Source: a bacterium (lineage in GTDB: Bacteria; Sysuimicrobiota; Sysuimicrobiia; Sysuimicrobiales; Segetimicrobiaceae). From it: a stretch of DNA of 64,000 bases. Positions 53,013 through 61,649 of this stretch are shown piece by piece. Each line of letters opens with the position of its first letter. Positions within the stretch are counted from its first letter, which is position 1. The translations under genes and the position numbers were made by a program. The notes under the pieces are model-generated. The model had not been told where the DNA came from. It searched no databases and saw only the letters and a list, made by a program, of their open reading frames with translations. The stretch is from positions 42,837 to 106,836 of the forward strand of contig DASSJF010000035.1 of the NCBI GenBank assembly GCA_035691305.1. Direction: 5' to 3'.

Positions 53013-53128
53013 CGCCACTCCTACAGGTCCGCCGCACTTTGGTTCCGCGATGCGGCCATCCCGCGTGGACCATCGACCGGCCACGCCAGGTGGCGCTCGG
53101 CTTCGGTCGTGACGGCTAGGGTCTGTTG

Positions 53129-53407
53129 GTGGGCGAGTGCCGTGGCGTTCGTCCGTGCCGGCGTTTATGGCTGCTCATCTATCTGGACTGGACCAACCAG
53201 CAGAGGCTCGCGACCTTGCCACTCGTCGTCCTGCTCTTCCCGGAAGGGCTGCTCCTGCCGAGACCGGTCGCGTGGACTGCGAACCTCGGTCTGCTATTCA
53301 GTACGGCCTTAGTCGCGGGTAGTTTCGTGTGGGTGCTGATGCTGTCTCTGGTTCGCCGACGATGGCGACGCGAAGCCTTGCCGATTTCATCGGATGCCCC
53401 TCAATGA
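53129..53407 (+). CDS. Short membrane protein, possibly frameshifted
   Basis: About 92 aa with two membrane segments (LATLPLVVLLFPEGLLLP and ANLGLLFSTALVAGSFVWVL) and a basic end. The first 15 residues are not membrane-like. In the frame that starts at the GTG at 53109, a hydrophobic start (CWWASAVAFVRAGVYG) runs until about 53170, and then this frame takes over with LLIYLDWTNQQ. One real gene from 53109 to 53407 with a frame break near 53170 is plausible. Family not recognised. Confidence 0.35.
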   Translation: MGECRGVRPCRRLWLLIYLDWTNQQRLATLPLVVLLFPEGLLLPRPVAWTANLGLLFSTALVAGSFVWVLMLSLVRRRWRREALPISSDAPQ

Positions 53408-53474
53408 TGCGCTAGTCCGGTAGAACTTTCCGTTCCAGCACTCGACCTCCTCGTGCCAAACCGGATTTTGGGAA

Positions 53475-53491
53475 CGAGCAGCGACTGCTCG
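53475..53491 (+). other. Hairpin in the leader of the LLM operon
   Basis: CGAGCAG-CGA-CTGCTCG is a perfect 7-bp stem with a 3-nt loop, 53 nt before the ATG at 53545. A weaker GGGAA/TTCCC pair follows at 53498-53513. These may control the downstream catabolic operon, or mark the end of the previous block. I match it to no known riboswitch. Confidence 0.3.
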
Positions 53492-53544
53492 GGGCAGGGG
53501 AACGAATTTTCCCTATGAAATCAAGCGCGAGGGGAGCGTGGGAA

Positions 53545-54564
53545 ATGAAGCTGGGGGTTCTACTGAACGCCGAGTATCCGGCGAACGAGCTGGTGCAGCT
53601 GGGACGGCTCACCGAGGATCTCGGCTACGATCAGCTCTGGTACACGGACATCCGGATGTTCCGCGAGTGCTACATTGGCCTCGCCGCGATTGCGGCAAGC
53701 ACCCGGCGGATCAACCTCGGTCCCGGGGTGACCGACCCGTACTCGAGACACCCCGCTGTGACGGCCTCCACGATCGCCACGCTGGACGAGATGAGCGAGC
53801 ACCGGGCGTTGCTGGGGCTCGGGGTCGGCTCGACCGGATTTCGGGAACTCGGCATTCGCGCGGAGTTGCCGGTGGCCGCGCTTCGTGAAGCCGTCGGCCT
53901 GATCCGCCGGATGCTTCGCGGCGAGGAGGTCACCTTTCAGGGCAAGGTGATCTCTCTTACCGGCGGCAAGCTCCAGTTCGTCCCGCCCCGGACTGAGGTC
54001 CCGATCTATTTTGCGACGCAGGGTCAGCGCATCACCGAACTCGCCGGTGAAGTGGCGGACGGCGTAATGATCGCGAACACCGCGCTTCCGTCTGCCGTCG
54101 ATTTCTATCTCGACTGCGTGAAACGCGGAGCCGGGAAGAGCGGCCGCGCACCGTCAGAAATCGACGTCGCGCTTCGGTTCGAGATGTGCATCAGCGACGA
54201 TCCCGCCGAGGCGGAGGCGGTCATGCGCCGGCGGGTCGCCATGCGGGTGGCGGCTGGGTACGGGCATTGGGATTACCTCGAGCGCCTCGGTATTACGCTG
54301 CCCCAAGCGTTTGTCGATATCGCCGCGACGAGGAACCTGCGGGTCGCGGCCGACGCGAGCCATCTGTTGCCGCCGGAGGCCGTGCGGCGGATGGTGCTGG
54401 CGGGCGATCCGGACGGCGTCGCGGCGCAACTGTCGGAGGCGATCCGGCCCGGCGTGACCCGGCTGATCGTACGGCCGCACAGCGTCGCGGGCGGCTCCGT
54501 CGGCGATGTGTTGCAGCGGTTTGCGAACGACGTCGCGCCACGCGTTGGCGCGGCGGCCCATTGA
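53545..54564 (+). CDS. LLM-class flavin-dependent oxidoreductase
   Basis: Luciferase-like TIM-barrel enzyme of 339 aa using FMN or F420. The family shows in KLGVLLNAEYPANELVQLGR, in RRINLGPGVTDPYSRHPAVT (close to the F420-dependent Mer-like group) and in ALLGLGVGS. I chose the ATG at 53545 after GAGGGGAGCG rather than 53515. It opens the seven-gene cluster with tautomerase, cupin, isochorismatase and Dpp genes, so it probably starts oxidation of the imported compound. Confidence 0.87.
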   Translation: MKLGVLLNAEYPANELVQLGRLTEDLGYDQLWYTDIRMFRECYIGLAAIAASTRRINLGPGVTDPYSRHPAVTASTIATLDEMSEHRALLGLGVGSTGFRELGIRAELPVAALREAVGLIRRMLRGEEVTFQGKVISLTGGKLQFVPPRTEVPIYFATQGQRITELAGEVADGVMIANTALPSAVDFYLDCVKRGAGKSGRAPSEIDVALRFEMCISDDPAEAEAVMRRRVAMRVAAGYGHWDYLERLGITLPQAFVDIAATRNLRVAADASHLLPPEAVRRMVLAGDPDGVAAQLSEAIRPGVTRLIVRPHSVAGGSVGDVLQRFANDVAPRVGAAAH

Positions 54565-54595
54565 CCTCAAAGTCCCAACACGGGAGGGGAACGGT

Positions 54596-54790
54596 ATGCC
54601 GGTCGTAAGGATCGAGATGTACGAGGGGCGCTCGATGGAGCAAAAGCGGGAGTTGGTCCGCGGCGTGACCGACGTCGTGGCGCGCGTGACGGGTAACCCC
54701 GCCGACGCGGTTCACGTCATCATCGAGGAGATCAAGCGCGAGAATTGGAGTATCGGCGGACTGCTGCATCCCGACCGCCAGAAGCGGTAG
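54596..54790 (+). CDS. 4-oxalocrotonate tautomerase-family protein
   Basis: Tautomerase of 64 aa. After removal of Met, the catalytic Pro1 is in place (PVVRIEMYEGRSMEQKRELV), as is the typical helix. GGGAGGGG precedes the ATG. Such enzymes shift double bonds of 2-hydroxymuconate-like products of ring cleavage. It fits with the LLM oxidase upstream and the cupin downstream as an aromatic or heteroaromatic catabolic set. Confidence 0.9.
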   Translation: MPVVRIEMYEGRSMEQKRELVRGVTDVVARVTGNPADAVHVIIEEIKRENWSIGGLLHPDRQKR

Positions 54791-54844
54791 TCGTCGAGTC
54801 GACCGATTCGTTTCCCGCCCCGGGCGGAGAAGGGAGCCTGCGCG

Positions 54845-55273
54845 ATGGCGAAAGTCGCGAAGTTGAAGGCCGCGGATATTCCGCCGATGGATCTGACGAA
54901 AGGGATGCACACGCGGTACTTGGTCTGCCGCGAAACAGTGGGGAGTGAGGCGCTGCGGATGGGCGTCTGCCACCACGAGCCTGACATGGCGGACCTGAAG
55001 TGGGAGGGCAAGAGCGAGGAATCGTTCTACGTGGCGAAGGGCAGTATCCGTTTGCTCTGGGAGGGCGATGGCGGTGCGCACGGCGACGTCGTCGTGCGCG
55101 AGGGCGAGTCAATCTATCTGCCCAAGGGGTTCCGGTATATCCTGCGGGCCACCGGCGAGCCGGCGGTCAACGTCTTCGGCATCGGCGGTACGTCGACCAG
55201 CCTCGAGCCGATTGTCGGCCCCGAGCGAGCGAAGCAGATCAAAGACGCGGCGGATCGGGCGGTGCGGATGTGA
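54845..55273 (+). CDS. Cupin-domain protein
   Basis: Single cupin of 142 aa. The motif-1 region (CHHEPDMADLKWEGKSEESF) and motif-2 region (GESIYLPKGFRYIL) form the beta-barrel, with His42-His43 and Glu as possible metal ligands. It may be a dioxygenase, isomerase or sensor of the cluster. Its stop overlaps the next start (GTGA), so it is co-translated with the binding protein. Confidence 0.83.
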   Translation: MAKVAKLKAADIPPMDLTKGMHTRYLVCRETVGSEALRMGVCHHEPDMADLKWEGKSEESFYVAKGSIRLLWEGDGGAHGDVVVREGESIYLPKGFRYILRATGEPAVNVFGIGGTSTSLEPIVGPERAKQIKDAADRAVRM

Positions 55274-56898
55274 GCGCCGAGCGGACCCGCCTGACGCGAC
55301 GACGGTTGCTGGGCTCCACGGCCGCGGCGGCCGTCGCGGGTGTCACGTCGGCGCCGTTTCCCTGGTTCGTCGAGCACGGGCCGGCGTACGGGGCTGCGCC
55401 TACGGTTCTGCGCATCCTCCAGAGCGAGCCGGTCTTCGGATTCAACCCCGTGCTCGAGTCGACGAACTGGCCGGAGACCAACCGCATGGTCTACAACGGA
55501 CTGACCGACCTAAGCCCGTCGGGTCAGTTTGTTCCGGGTGTAGCGAGCGCCTGGACGGTGAGTGAGCGGGGCGACACGTTCACGTTCAAGCTGATCTCCG
55601 GGATCAAATTCAGCGACGGTACGGAGCTCACGTCCGAAGACGTCAAATTCACGTATGAGATGCTCGTCGACCAGAAGCTCGGGTCCACGCTCGGGAGTTT
55701 TGTTTCGAACCTCAAGGGCGTCGACACGCCGGACAAGTACACGGCGGTGCTGCGCTTCGACGGACCGAATGTGCTGATGATGCCGCTCGTCTCGCCGATG
55801 GGCATCTTGCCTGCCCACCTCTGGGCGGGCGGCGATCCGCGTTCCAACAAGTATCTGCGCGCTCCGGTTGGATCGGGCCCCTTCATTGTGACGGAGTGGC
55901 AGCACGGCGACCACATTAGCTTCGTGCGCAACCCCAACTACTTCCGCAAGCCGAAGCCGGCCATCGACCAGGTGTTCTTCAAGGTCGCCCCCGACGCGTC
56001 GACCGGATTGCTGTCGTTCCTCAACCACGATCTTGACGTCGTCTTGTCCCAGGGCATCCCGGGCGGGCCCCCGTACGACCAGATCCGGAAGATCCTGGAC
56101 GCTAAGCTGCCGAGCGTCGTCGCGACGGAGTTCGAACAGAATTGGGTGCAGAATCTGTTCGTCAATACGTCGAAGCCGCCGTTCAACAACGTGAAGGTCC
56201 GGCAGGCGCTGGCGCACGCGATCGACAAGGCGTTCATCATCAAATCTCTGCTGTTCGGCTTCGGCAAGCCCGAAGAGACGCTGGTTCCGGACACGCCGGC
56301 GACCAAGTGGGCGCACGCTTCCAACATCAAGCCGTACGACCACAGTGTGGAGAGGGCTAACGCGCTGCTCGACGAGGCGGGGTTCCCGCGCCGGGGTGGT
56401 ACCCGGTTTCCCGTAACCATCCTGGCGACGGAGGGGTTCCGGGTCAAGCTATCCGAGGCGCTCCGGGAAATGCTGCGCGCCGTCGGGATTGCCGCCGACG
56501 TCAAGGCCTACACGTACGGAGAGTACATCGGCCGGATCCGGCAGCAGGACACCGCCGCCTGCATTTGGACGCTGTTCATTTCTAAGCAGATGGACCCTGC
56601 GGCGATCTGCGAGTACGTGAACGGCAAGAACGCCAAACCCGGCGGCACCAACTTTTCCGCCTGGGACAACCCGCAAGTGACCGAGTGGATCCCGCAGGCG
56701 CGGGCGACCACGGACCGCGCCAAGCGGGCGCCGCTTTACGTCAAGGTTCAGGAGATTGTGCACCAGGAGGTGCCGATTGTTCCGCTCTACACGGCGAACG
56801 GCATCGACCTCTGGTACAGCCGAATCGCGGGGCTGCACAGCGTCGATTCCTTGACCGGAACGATGGAGTCTGTCGAAAACGCACGCATCAGTGGCTGA
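55270..56898 (+). CDS. Peptide/nickel-type solute-binding protein, Tat-exported
   Basis: Binding protein of 542 aa (SBP_bac_5). The Tat signal is LTRRRLLGSTAAAAVAGVTS (about residues 8-27). The mature part has LRILQSEPVFGFNPVLESTN and GSGPFIVTEWQHGDHISFVR. The GTG start overlaps the cupin gene. The isochorismatase-like gene stands between it and its permeases, which ties transport to the enzymes of the cluster. Confidence 0.9.
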   Translation: MSAERTRLTRRRLLGSTAAAAVAGVTSAPFPWFVEHGPAYGAAPTVLRILQSEPVFGFNPVLESTNWPETNRMVYNGLTDLSPSGQFVPGVASAWTVSERGDTFTFKLISGIKFSDGTELTSEDVKFTYEMLVDQKLGSTLGSFVSNLKGVDTPDKYTAVLRFDGPNVLMMPLVSPMGILPAHLWAGGDPRSNKYLRAPVGSGPFIVTEWQHGDHISFVRNPNYFRKPKPAIDQVFFKVAPDASTGLLSFLNHDLDVVLSQGIPGGPPYDQIRKILDAKLPSVVATEFEQNWVQNLFVNTSKPPFNNVKVRQALAHAIDKAFIIKSLLFGFGKPEETLVPDTPATKWAHASNIKPYDHSVERANALLDEAGFPRRGGTRFPVTILATEGFRVKLSEALREMLRAVGIAADVKAYTYGEYIGRIRQQDTAACIWTLFISKQMDPAAICEYVNGKNAKPGGTNFSAWDNPQVTEWIPQARATTDRAKRAPLYVKVQEIVHQEVPIVPLYTANGIDLWYSRIAGLHSVDSLTGTMESVENARISG

Positions 56899-56910
56899 GC
56901 GGAGGGGACC

Positions 56911-57585
56911 GTGCTGACGTTCCAAGGACGCGAGATTCCGGAGTCGCTTGCGGAGATCGTCGACCCGCGGCGCACCGTCGTCATCGTGCACGACATGCAA
57001 AAGGACAACACCGCGGCGGGCTGGGCGTACGACAAGGCCGGGCGGCGTATCGACGTGACCAAGATCCTGCCGCCGCTCGTGCGCTTCCTCGAGGACGCGC
57101 GGCGGCACGCCGTGAGGGTAATGTACACGCAGTACACCAATCAACCCAACTTCACCAGCTACACCGATGTCCGGATCCGCTCGGATTTCAAGCGGCTGTC
57201 GGATCCGGAGCAGCGAAAGGCACTCGAGGGGCTGGTCGAAGACACGCCCGGCTGGGCCACCATCGACGAGTTGAAGCCGCAGTCCGGGGAGATCATTATC
57301 CGAAAGTTCCGCGTCGACGCATTCATCGGAACGCCGCTCGAGCTGTTCCTGCGCCTCAACAACGTTCGGACCCTGATTCACACCGGCATCGCTACGGAGG
57401 TGGGGATCCTCCCGACCGCGTGGCACGCGCTCAACGTCGGCTTCTTCCCGGTCGTGCCGGACGACTGCGTCGGGCCGATGGAACCGCAGTATCACGAGGA
57501 CGCGATGCGGTTCCTGCGGCGGCTCGCCATACCGGCCCGGTCGTCGGAGATTGTCGAAGCGTGGGGCGGCGCGCCTCGCCGATGA
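56911..57585 (+). CDS. Isochorismatase-like hydrolase lacking the catalytic Cys
   Basis: Cysteine-hydrolase fold of 224 aa. Asp28 (VIVHDMQKD) and Lys132 (IRKFRVDAF) of the usual triad are present, but the position of the nucleophile reads Gly165 in GIATEVGILPT where the family has Cys. Isochorismatase proper also lacks this Cys, so an isochorismatase-type ether hydrolysis remains possible; amidohydrolase action is unlikely. The start is GTG. Confidence 0.85.
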   Translation: MLTFQGREIPESLAEIVDPRRTVVIVHDMQKDNTAAGWAYDKAGRRIDVTKILPPLVRFLEDARRHAVRVMYTQYTNQPNFTSYTDVRIRSDFKRLSDPEQRKALEGLVEDTPGWATIDELKPQSGEIIIRKFRVDAFIGTPLELFLRLNNVRTLIHTGIATEVGILPTAWHALNVGFFPVVPDDCVGPMEPQYHEDAMRFLRRLAIPARSSEIVEAWGGAPRR

Positions 57586-57618
57586 GGTGAGACGCGCGCC
57601 CGTCCCGGCGCCGGCCGG

Positions 57619-58587
57619 ATGACGTACCGATACGTCGCGGGGCGGCTGTTCCAAAGCCTGATGTTGATCGGGCTCGTCGTCAGCACGGCGTTCGTCCTAA
57701 TCCACGTGGCGCCGGGCGATCCCGTGACGTTTCTCTACGGCGGCCAGTCCGTCAGCGCCGACGTGTTGGCCCAGGTCCGGCACGCCTGGGGACTGGACCG
57801 GCCGCTGTGGGAGCAGTACGCCGCGTATATGGCCAACATCGTCCGCGGCAATCTTGGGTACTCGCAGATCAATTTTCAATCTGTCGCGTCGATCCTCGGC
57901 GCTGCGCTGCCCAACACGCTGCTCCTGATGATGCCGAGCGTGCTTCTCGCCGCCGTGTTCGGCATCGCGCTCGGAATGGCGGCGGCCCGCCGATCGGGCA
58001 CGGGCGCCGACTACGCGATCGGGGCCGTGTCGCTGATCAGCTACGCCACCCCGCCGTTTTGGCTGAGCGTCCTCTTCATCATCGTGTTCGCAAGCCGGCT
58101 TCATTGGTTTCCGACGCAAGGCATGGCCACGCTGGGCGGGGCGGGCGGCGGCTTTGCCCGGGCGGCCGATATCGCCTGGCACATGGTGCTGCCGCTGAGC
58201 GTCCTCGCGTGGTGGTACTCCGCGTCCTTTGCGCGCCTCACCCGGGCGTCCATCGTCGAGGAATCTCGAAAGTACTATCTCATGACCGCGCGCATGAAAG
58301 GGCTTTCGGAATTCAAAGTGTTCTACCGGCACGCGCTGCGGAACGCGATGCGGCCTGTCATTACCGTCCTCGGGGTGCAGCTCGGTACGATGTTCGCGGG
58401 AGCGGTTATGACCGAGATCGTCTTCGCGTGGCCCGGCACCGGCCGTGTTATCTACACTGCGATTCTCCAGCACGACTACCCGGTTGTTTTGGGATTCTTC
58501 CTCGTCGTCGGATCCGCGGTAATCCTCGCCAACCTCGCGGTGGACCTGGCCTATGTGCTCATCGATCCCCGGATTCGTTATGCCTAA
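57619..58587 (+). CDS. ABC importer permease, DppB type
   Basis: Inner-membrane permease of 322 aa. Start YVAGRLFQSLMLIGLVVSTA, inner LTRASIVEESRKYYLMTARM (EAA region) and end DPRIRYA are family marks. The next gene overlaps its stop by 8 nt. It belongs to the binding protein encoded at 55270-56898. Confidence 0.92.
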   Translation: MTYRYVAGRLFQSLMLIGLVVSTAFVLIHVAPGDPVTFLYGGQSVSADVLAQVRHAWGLDRPLWEQYAAYMANIVRGNLGYSQINFQSVASILGAALPNTLLLMMPSVLLAAVFGIALGMAAARRSGTGADYAIGAVSLISYATPPFWLSVLFIIVFASRLHWFPTQGMATLGGAGGGFARAADIAWHMVLPLSVLAWWYSASFARLTRASIVEESRKYYLMTARMKGLSEFKVFYRHALRNAMRPVITVLGVQLGTMFAGAVMTEIVFAWPGTGRVIYTAILQHDYPVVLGFFLVVGSAVILANLAVDLAYVLIDPRIRYA

Positions 58588-59536
58588 CGCGACGGTGGTG
58601 CCCGCTGGGCGGACGCCGGCTGCGCGCGGCGGGCGGTTCCGCCGCCTGCAATTCGTGTGGAAAGCGCTGCGGCGGCAGCGAGTGCCGCTCGCGGCGCTGG
58701 CCGTCTTGATGGCCCTCGGAGCTGGCAGTGCGTTCGCGCCGACGATCTTCCCGCGCGATCCGAACGCCATGACCGGCGACACGCTGGGCCCGGTCTCGGG
58801 GGCACATCCGTTCGGGGCCGACTACCTTGGACGCGATGTGCTGACGCGCACGGCGTACGGGATCGAAGTATCGTTTGTCGCCGGGGTGGCGGTTGCGGCG
58901 ATCGCGATGTCGGCCGGCCTGGCATGCGGCCTGGTGGCCGGCTACTACGGCGGCTGGATCGAGCACCTGCTGATGCGCACGGCGGACGCGCTGCTGATTC
59001 TCCCCGGCTTCTTTCTCGCGCTAATTGTCGCGTTTCTATTCGGCGGACGTCTCTCTACCGTGATCATCCTGCTTGGCCTCACCGGCTGGCCGCAGATCGC
59101 CCGGATCGCACGCGCCGAGGTGCTCTCGCTGAAATCCACGGAATTCGTGGAAAGTGCCCGGGCGATCGGGGCCTCGAACCGCCGAATCGTTTTCCGCGAA
59201 ATTCTGCCGAACGCGCTCCCTCCGGTGCTCGCGCTTATGGCGCTCTTGATGTCCTACGGTATCCTGAGCGAGGCGTCGCTGAGCTTCCTTGGGGTCGGCG
59301 ATCCGAACGTGATCAGTCTTGGCGGCATGCTGAGTAACGGACTCCAGTATGCCACGACGGCGTGGTGGGTCCCAACGTTCCCCGGCGCCGCGATTTTCGT
59401 CTTGGTGCTCCTCCTGAACATCGTCGGCGACGGCCTGAGCGTGGCATTGAGCCCGCACGCCCGACAAACCGGGGTCGCGATACCGTCTGACGGAAGCCGG
59501 TCAGTGCATAATCGGCTGCAGTCGTCTACAGAATGA
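58580..59536 (+). CDS. ABC importer permease, DppC type
   Basis: Inner-membrane permease of 318 aa with the motif HPFGADYLGRDVLTRTAYG and the EAA loop VESARAIGASNRRIVFREIL. The usual PPxPEWG loop after helix 5 is here GDPNVISLGGML, a variant. The ATG at 58580 overlaps dppB. No ATPase genes follow. Confidence 0.9.
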   Translation: MPNATVVPAGRTPAARGGRFRRLQFVWKALRRQRVPLAALAVLMALGAGSAFAPTIFPRDPNAMTGDTLGPVSGAHPFGADYLGRDVLTRTAYGIEVSFVAGVAVAAIAMSAGLACGLVAGYYGGWIEHLLMRTADALLILPGFFLALIVAFLFGGRLSTVIILLGLTGWPQIARIARAEVLSLKSTEFVESARAIGASNRRIVFREILPNALPPVLALMALLMSYGILSEASLSFLGVGDPNVISLGGMLSNGLQYATTAWWVPTFPGAAIFVLVLLLNIVGDGLSVALSPHARQTGVAIPSDGSRSVHNRLQSSTE

Positions 59537-59721
59537 TCACGCGAGAGCGCCGCGCGGGAACGTCATCCATGCCGCGTGCGCTTCTACGCGTAAGCTCTCG
59601 TCGTCGCCCGCCCGCCGGTTTGGCGGAGTGCGGTCACGGGGGAAGAATACTGAACGAATCACGGCCTGGCTCAGCGCGGCACGACCGCGCTGCGGCCGGC
59701 GCCTGCTTGGAGGTGATGCTT

Positions 59722-60342
59722 GTGCAAAGTAACGGTCGTACCCAGAAGGCCGGCGTGCTGCCGGCGGTCGCCGTCGTCATCGCGATGACCGCCGTCCTCC
59801 CCGTGGCCGCCCAGAGCGTCGGCTTGAAATCCGTGAGGGATCCGCAAAACCGCTTTACGATCGATGTTCCCTCGACATGGAGCGTTACGACCCAGACCAA
59901 GAACCCGGCCGTCGAAGCGAAATCTGCCGCGTATCAGGCCGGCGGCAAGGGAGCGCTGCTGCCGGACAGCCTCGACGTGACCGTCTACGATTGGCGCGTA
60001 CCGATCAACGCGCAGGACTGCATCAGCGAGTCCGATCTCGTCCTGCGCTTCGCCATTCACACGTGGACCACGGTCCGTCAAGGTCCGATGACCATCGGCG
60101 GCCAGTCGGCTTATGAGCGCGTGTACAATTGGAAGGCCAGTAACGGCGAGCCGCGCCAAAGTGTCGAGACCTGTGTGACGCACGGCAGCCGCGTATGGGT
60201 CGCGGTCGGCACGACCGACAATACCGCGGCGAAGGTGAACTCGACGATGCCTCTGCTGCAGCGCTCGATCGCTACGCTCCAGCCGAACGTCGCGACTGTG
60301 CCGTCCGAACCCGGACAGACCAAGCCGGGCGGCAAGGACTAG
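59722..60342 (+). CDS. Secreted PsbP/Mog1-like protein, unknown role
   Basis: Exported protein of 206 aa with a Sec signal (VLPAVAVVIAMTAVLPVAAQ). The mature domain opens DPQNRFTIDVPSTWSVTTQ, the pattern of PsbP/DUF1795-like domains that have no catalytic site. Two cysteines (AQDCISE and VETCVTH) could form a disulfide. I choose the GTG at 59722 because GGAGGT at 59709-59714 is well spaced for it; the ATG at 59716 is too close. The 185 bp before it hold nothing I recognise. Confidence 0.7.
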   Translation: MQSNGRTQKAGVLPAVAVVIAMTAVLPVAAQSVGLKSVRDPQNRFTIDVPSTWSVTTQTKNPAVEAKSAAYQAGGKGALLPDSLDVTVYDWRVPINAQDCISESDLVLRFAIHTWTTVRQGPMTIGGQSAYERVYNWKASNGEPRQSVETCVTHGSRVWVAVGTTDNTAAKVNSTMPLLQRSIATLQPNVATVPSEPGQTKPGGKD

Positions 60343-60383
60343 GTAGTTCAGGCCCGCGCTCTTAGCGGGCAATCGGGTTGTGA

Positions 60384-60413
60384 CGAAGCGCCGGCCGTTC
60401 GGCCGGCGCTTCG
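60384..60413. terminator. Perfect 13-bp hairpin
   Basis: CGAAGCGCCGGCC pairs with GGCCGGCGCTTCG around a GTTC loop, 42 nt after the stop of the secreted protein and 86 nt before the SDR start. There is no T-tail. Probably a transcript-end stem. Confidence 0.55.
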
Positions 60414-60498
60414 CGCTGCGGGCAAGGACTTTCGTCCTGCGCGCGCGGTATAGTTTCGGGGTCGGCGGAGGGCAGGACAATCGGCGCGGAGGTGGGGC

Positions 60499-61206
60499 GT
60501 GGGCGGCGAGCTGTCGGGGCAGGTTATCATCGTGACCGGCGCGGGCCGGGGAATCGGGCGGGCGGTCGTCAAGGAACTCGCCGATGCGGGCGCGCGGCTC
60601 GTCCTGGTCGCCCGAAGCGAGCCGGAGCTGCGCGGTCTTGCCGAGGAAACGGGTAAAGAGCGCGCCGCGGTGGTCGCCGGTGATGTCGCCGACGAGGCGA
60701 CCGCGGCTGCCGCCGTCGCCCGCGCCGAAGAGTGGGGCGGCCTCGACGGGGTGATCAACAACGCAGGCATCGGGTGGTCCGGCCGGGTGCACGAGATGCC
60801 GCTCGACGCGTGGCGTCGCCTGATGGACGTGAACCTCGCCGGCGTCTTCCTGTTCACAAAGGCCGCTCTGGCCGTCATGCTGCGACGGGGACGCGGTCAC
60901 ATCATCAATGTCGCCTCGGGCGCCGGACGTCTCGGGATGGCCGGCGGCGCCGCCTACTCCGCGTCCAAGTTTGGCGTGATCGGGTTCACCGAAGCGGTCG
61001 GTCTCGAGGTGCGAAACAGCGGCGTGAAGGTCAGCGTCGTCGAGCCCGGGTCGGTCCAGACCTCGTTTTCCACCGGCATGGCGGCACGAAGCTGGGCGCT
61101 CCAGCCCGAGGACGTCGCGCGCGTCGTCCGGTCGCTCCTCGCGAGCGGCCCCAACGTCTGGATCCGCGAAGCGTTTGTGACACCGCTGCGCGTGCCGAAG
61201 GGGTGA
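60499..61206 (+). CDS. Short-chain dehydrogenase/reductase
   Basis: SDR of 235 aa: TGAGRGIG (13-20), NNAG, catalytic Ser in NVASGAGRLG, YSASK (Tyr, Lys), and EPGSVQTSF. The C-terminus with LLASGPNVWIREAFVTPLR resembles the YdfG/KR-like branch. The start is GTG, with GGAGG just upstream. It stands alone between the hairpin and the riboswitch. Confidence 0.87.
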   Translation: MGGELSGQVIIVTGAGRGIGRAVVKELADAGARLVLVARSEPELRGLAEETGKERAAVVAGDVADEATAAAAVARAEEWGGLDGVINNAGIGWSGRVHEMPLDAWRRLMDVNLAGVFLFTKAALAVMLRRGRGHIINVASGAGRLGMAGGAAYSASKFGVIGFTEAVGLEVRNSGVKVSVVEPGSVQTSFSTGMAARSWALQPEDVARVVRSLLASGPNVWIREAFVTPLRVPKG

Positions 61207-61303
61207 GACGCGGGCGTCGACGAGCGCGGTCGGCCGGCGCCTGACTCGGGAAGGACCTTCGCTGCTCGACTCGAAGCCATCGCCGACAACTGCATACCGT
61301 ACT

Positions 61304-61499
61304 GGACGGGTGCCCCCGGGTTCGCCGGGGGAAAAGGGAAGTCCGGTGCGCGACCGGCGTGCCGCCCGAAAGGGCGCAGCCGGCCGCAAGTCCGGCGCGG
61401 TCCCGCCACTGTAACGGGGAGCCGTTTCCGCGAACGCCACTGGGAAACCGGGAAGGCGCGGTTGCGGCGAGGATCCGGAGCCAGGAAACCTGCCCGTCC
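61304..61499 (+). ncRNA. Cobalamin (B12) riboswitch
   Basis: All core elements appear in order: GGGAAGTCCGGTG, GCCGCAAGTCC, CCCGCCACTGTAA, a CCGGGAAGGC segment, and the B12 box GAGCCAGGAAACCTGCC. The outer stem is closed by GGACGGG (61304-61310) with CCCGTCC (61493-61499). It should bind adenosylcobalamin or a related form and lower expression of the TonB receptor downstream. An intrinsic terminator follows at 61557-61588, so control is probably at transcription. Confidence 0.96.
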
Positions 61500-61556
61500 G
61501 GGCGCGTACGGTGACCTTCGGCTGAAAGGCCAGTACGCCACGGCGTCATGCCGCCT

Positions 61557-61588
61557 TGGTCCCCGTGCCCGCACCGGGGCCATTTTTT
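61557..61588 (+). terminator. Intrinsic terminator of the B12 expression platform
   Basis: TGGTCCCC (61557-61564) pairs with GGGGCCA (61576-61582), with one bulged base and further inner pairs. TTTTTT follows at 61583-61588. It lies between the riboswitch and the receptor ATG. A GCGTAC/GTACGC stem in between (about 61503-61539) could be the switching partner. Confidence 0.75.
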
Positions 61589-61649
61589 GTTGTCCGCCTG
61601 TCCCCGGGGCGGCCGGGGCCCCGGCTGACGCCGGGAACGGAGGACGTCG

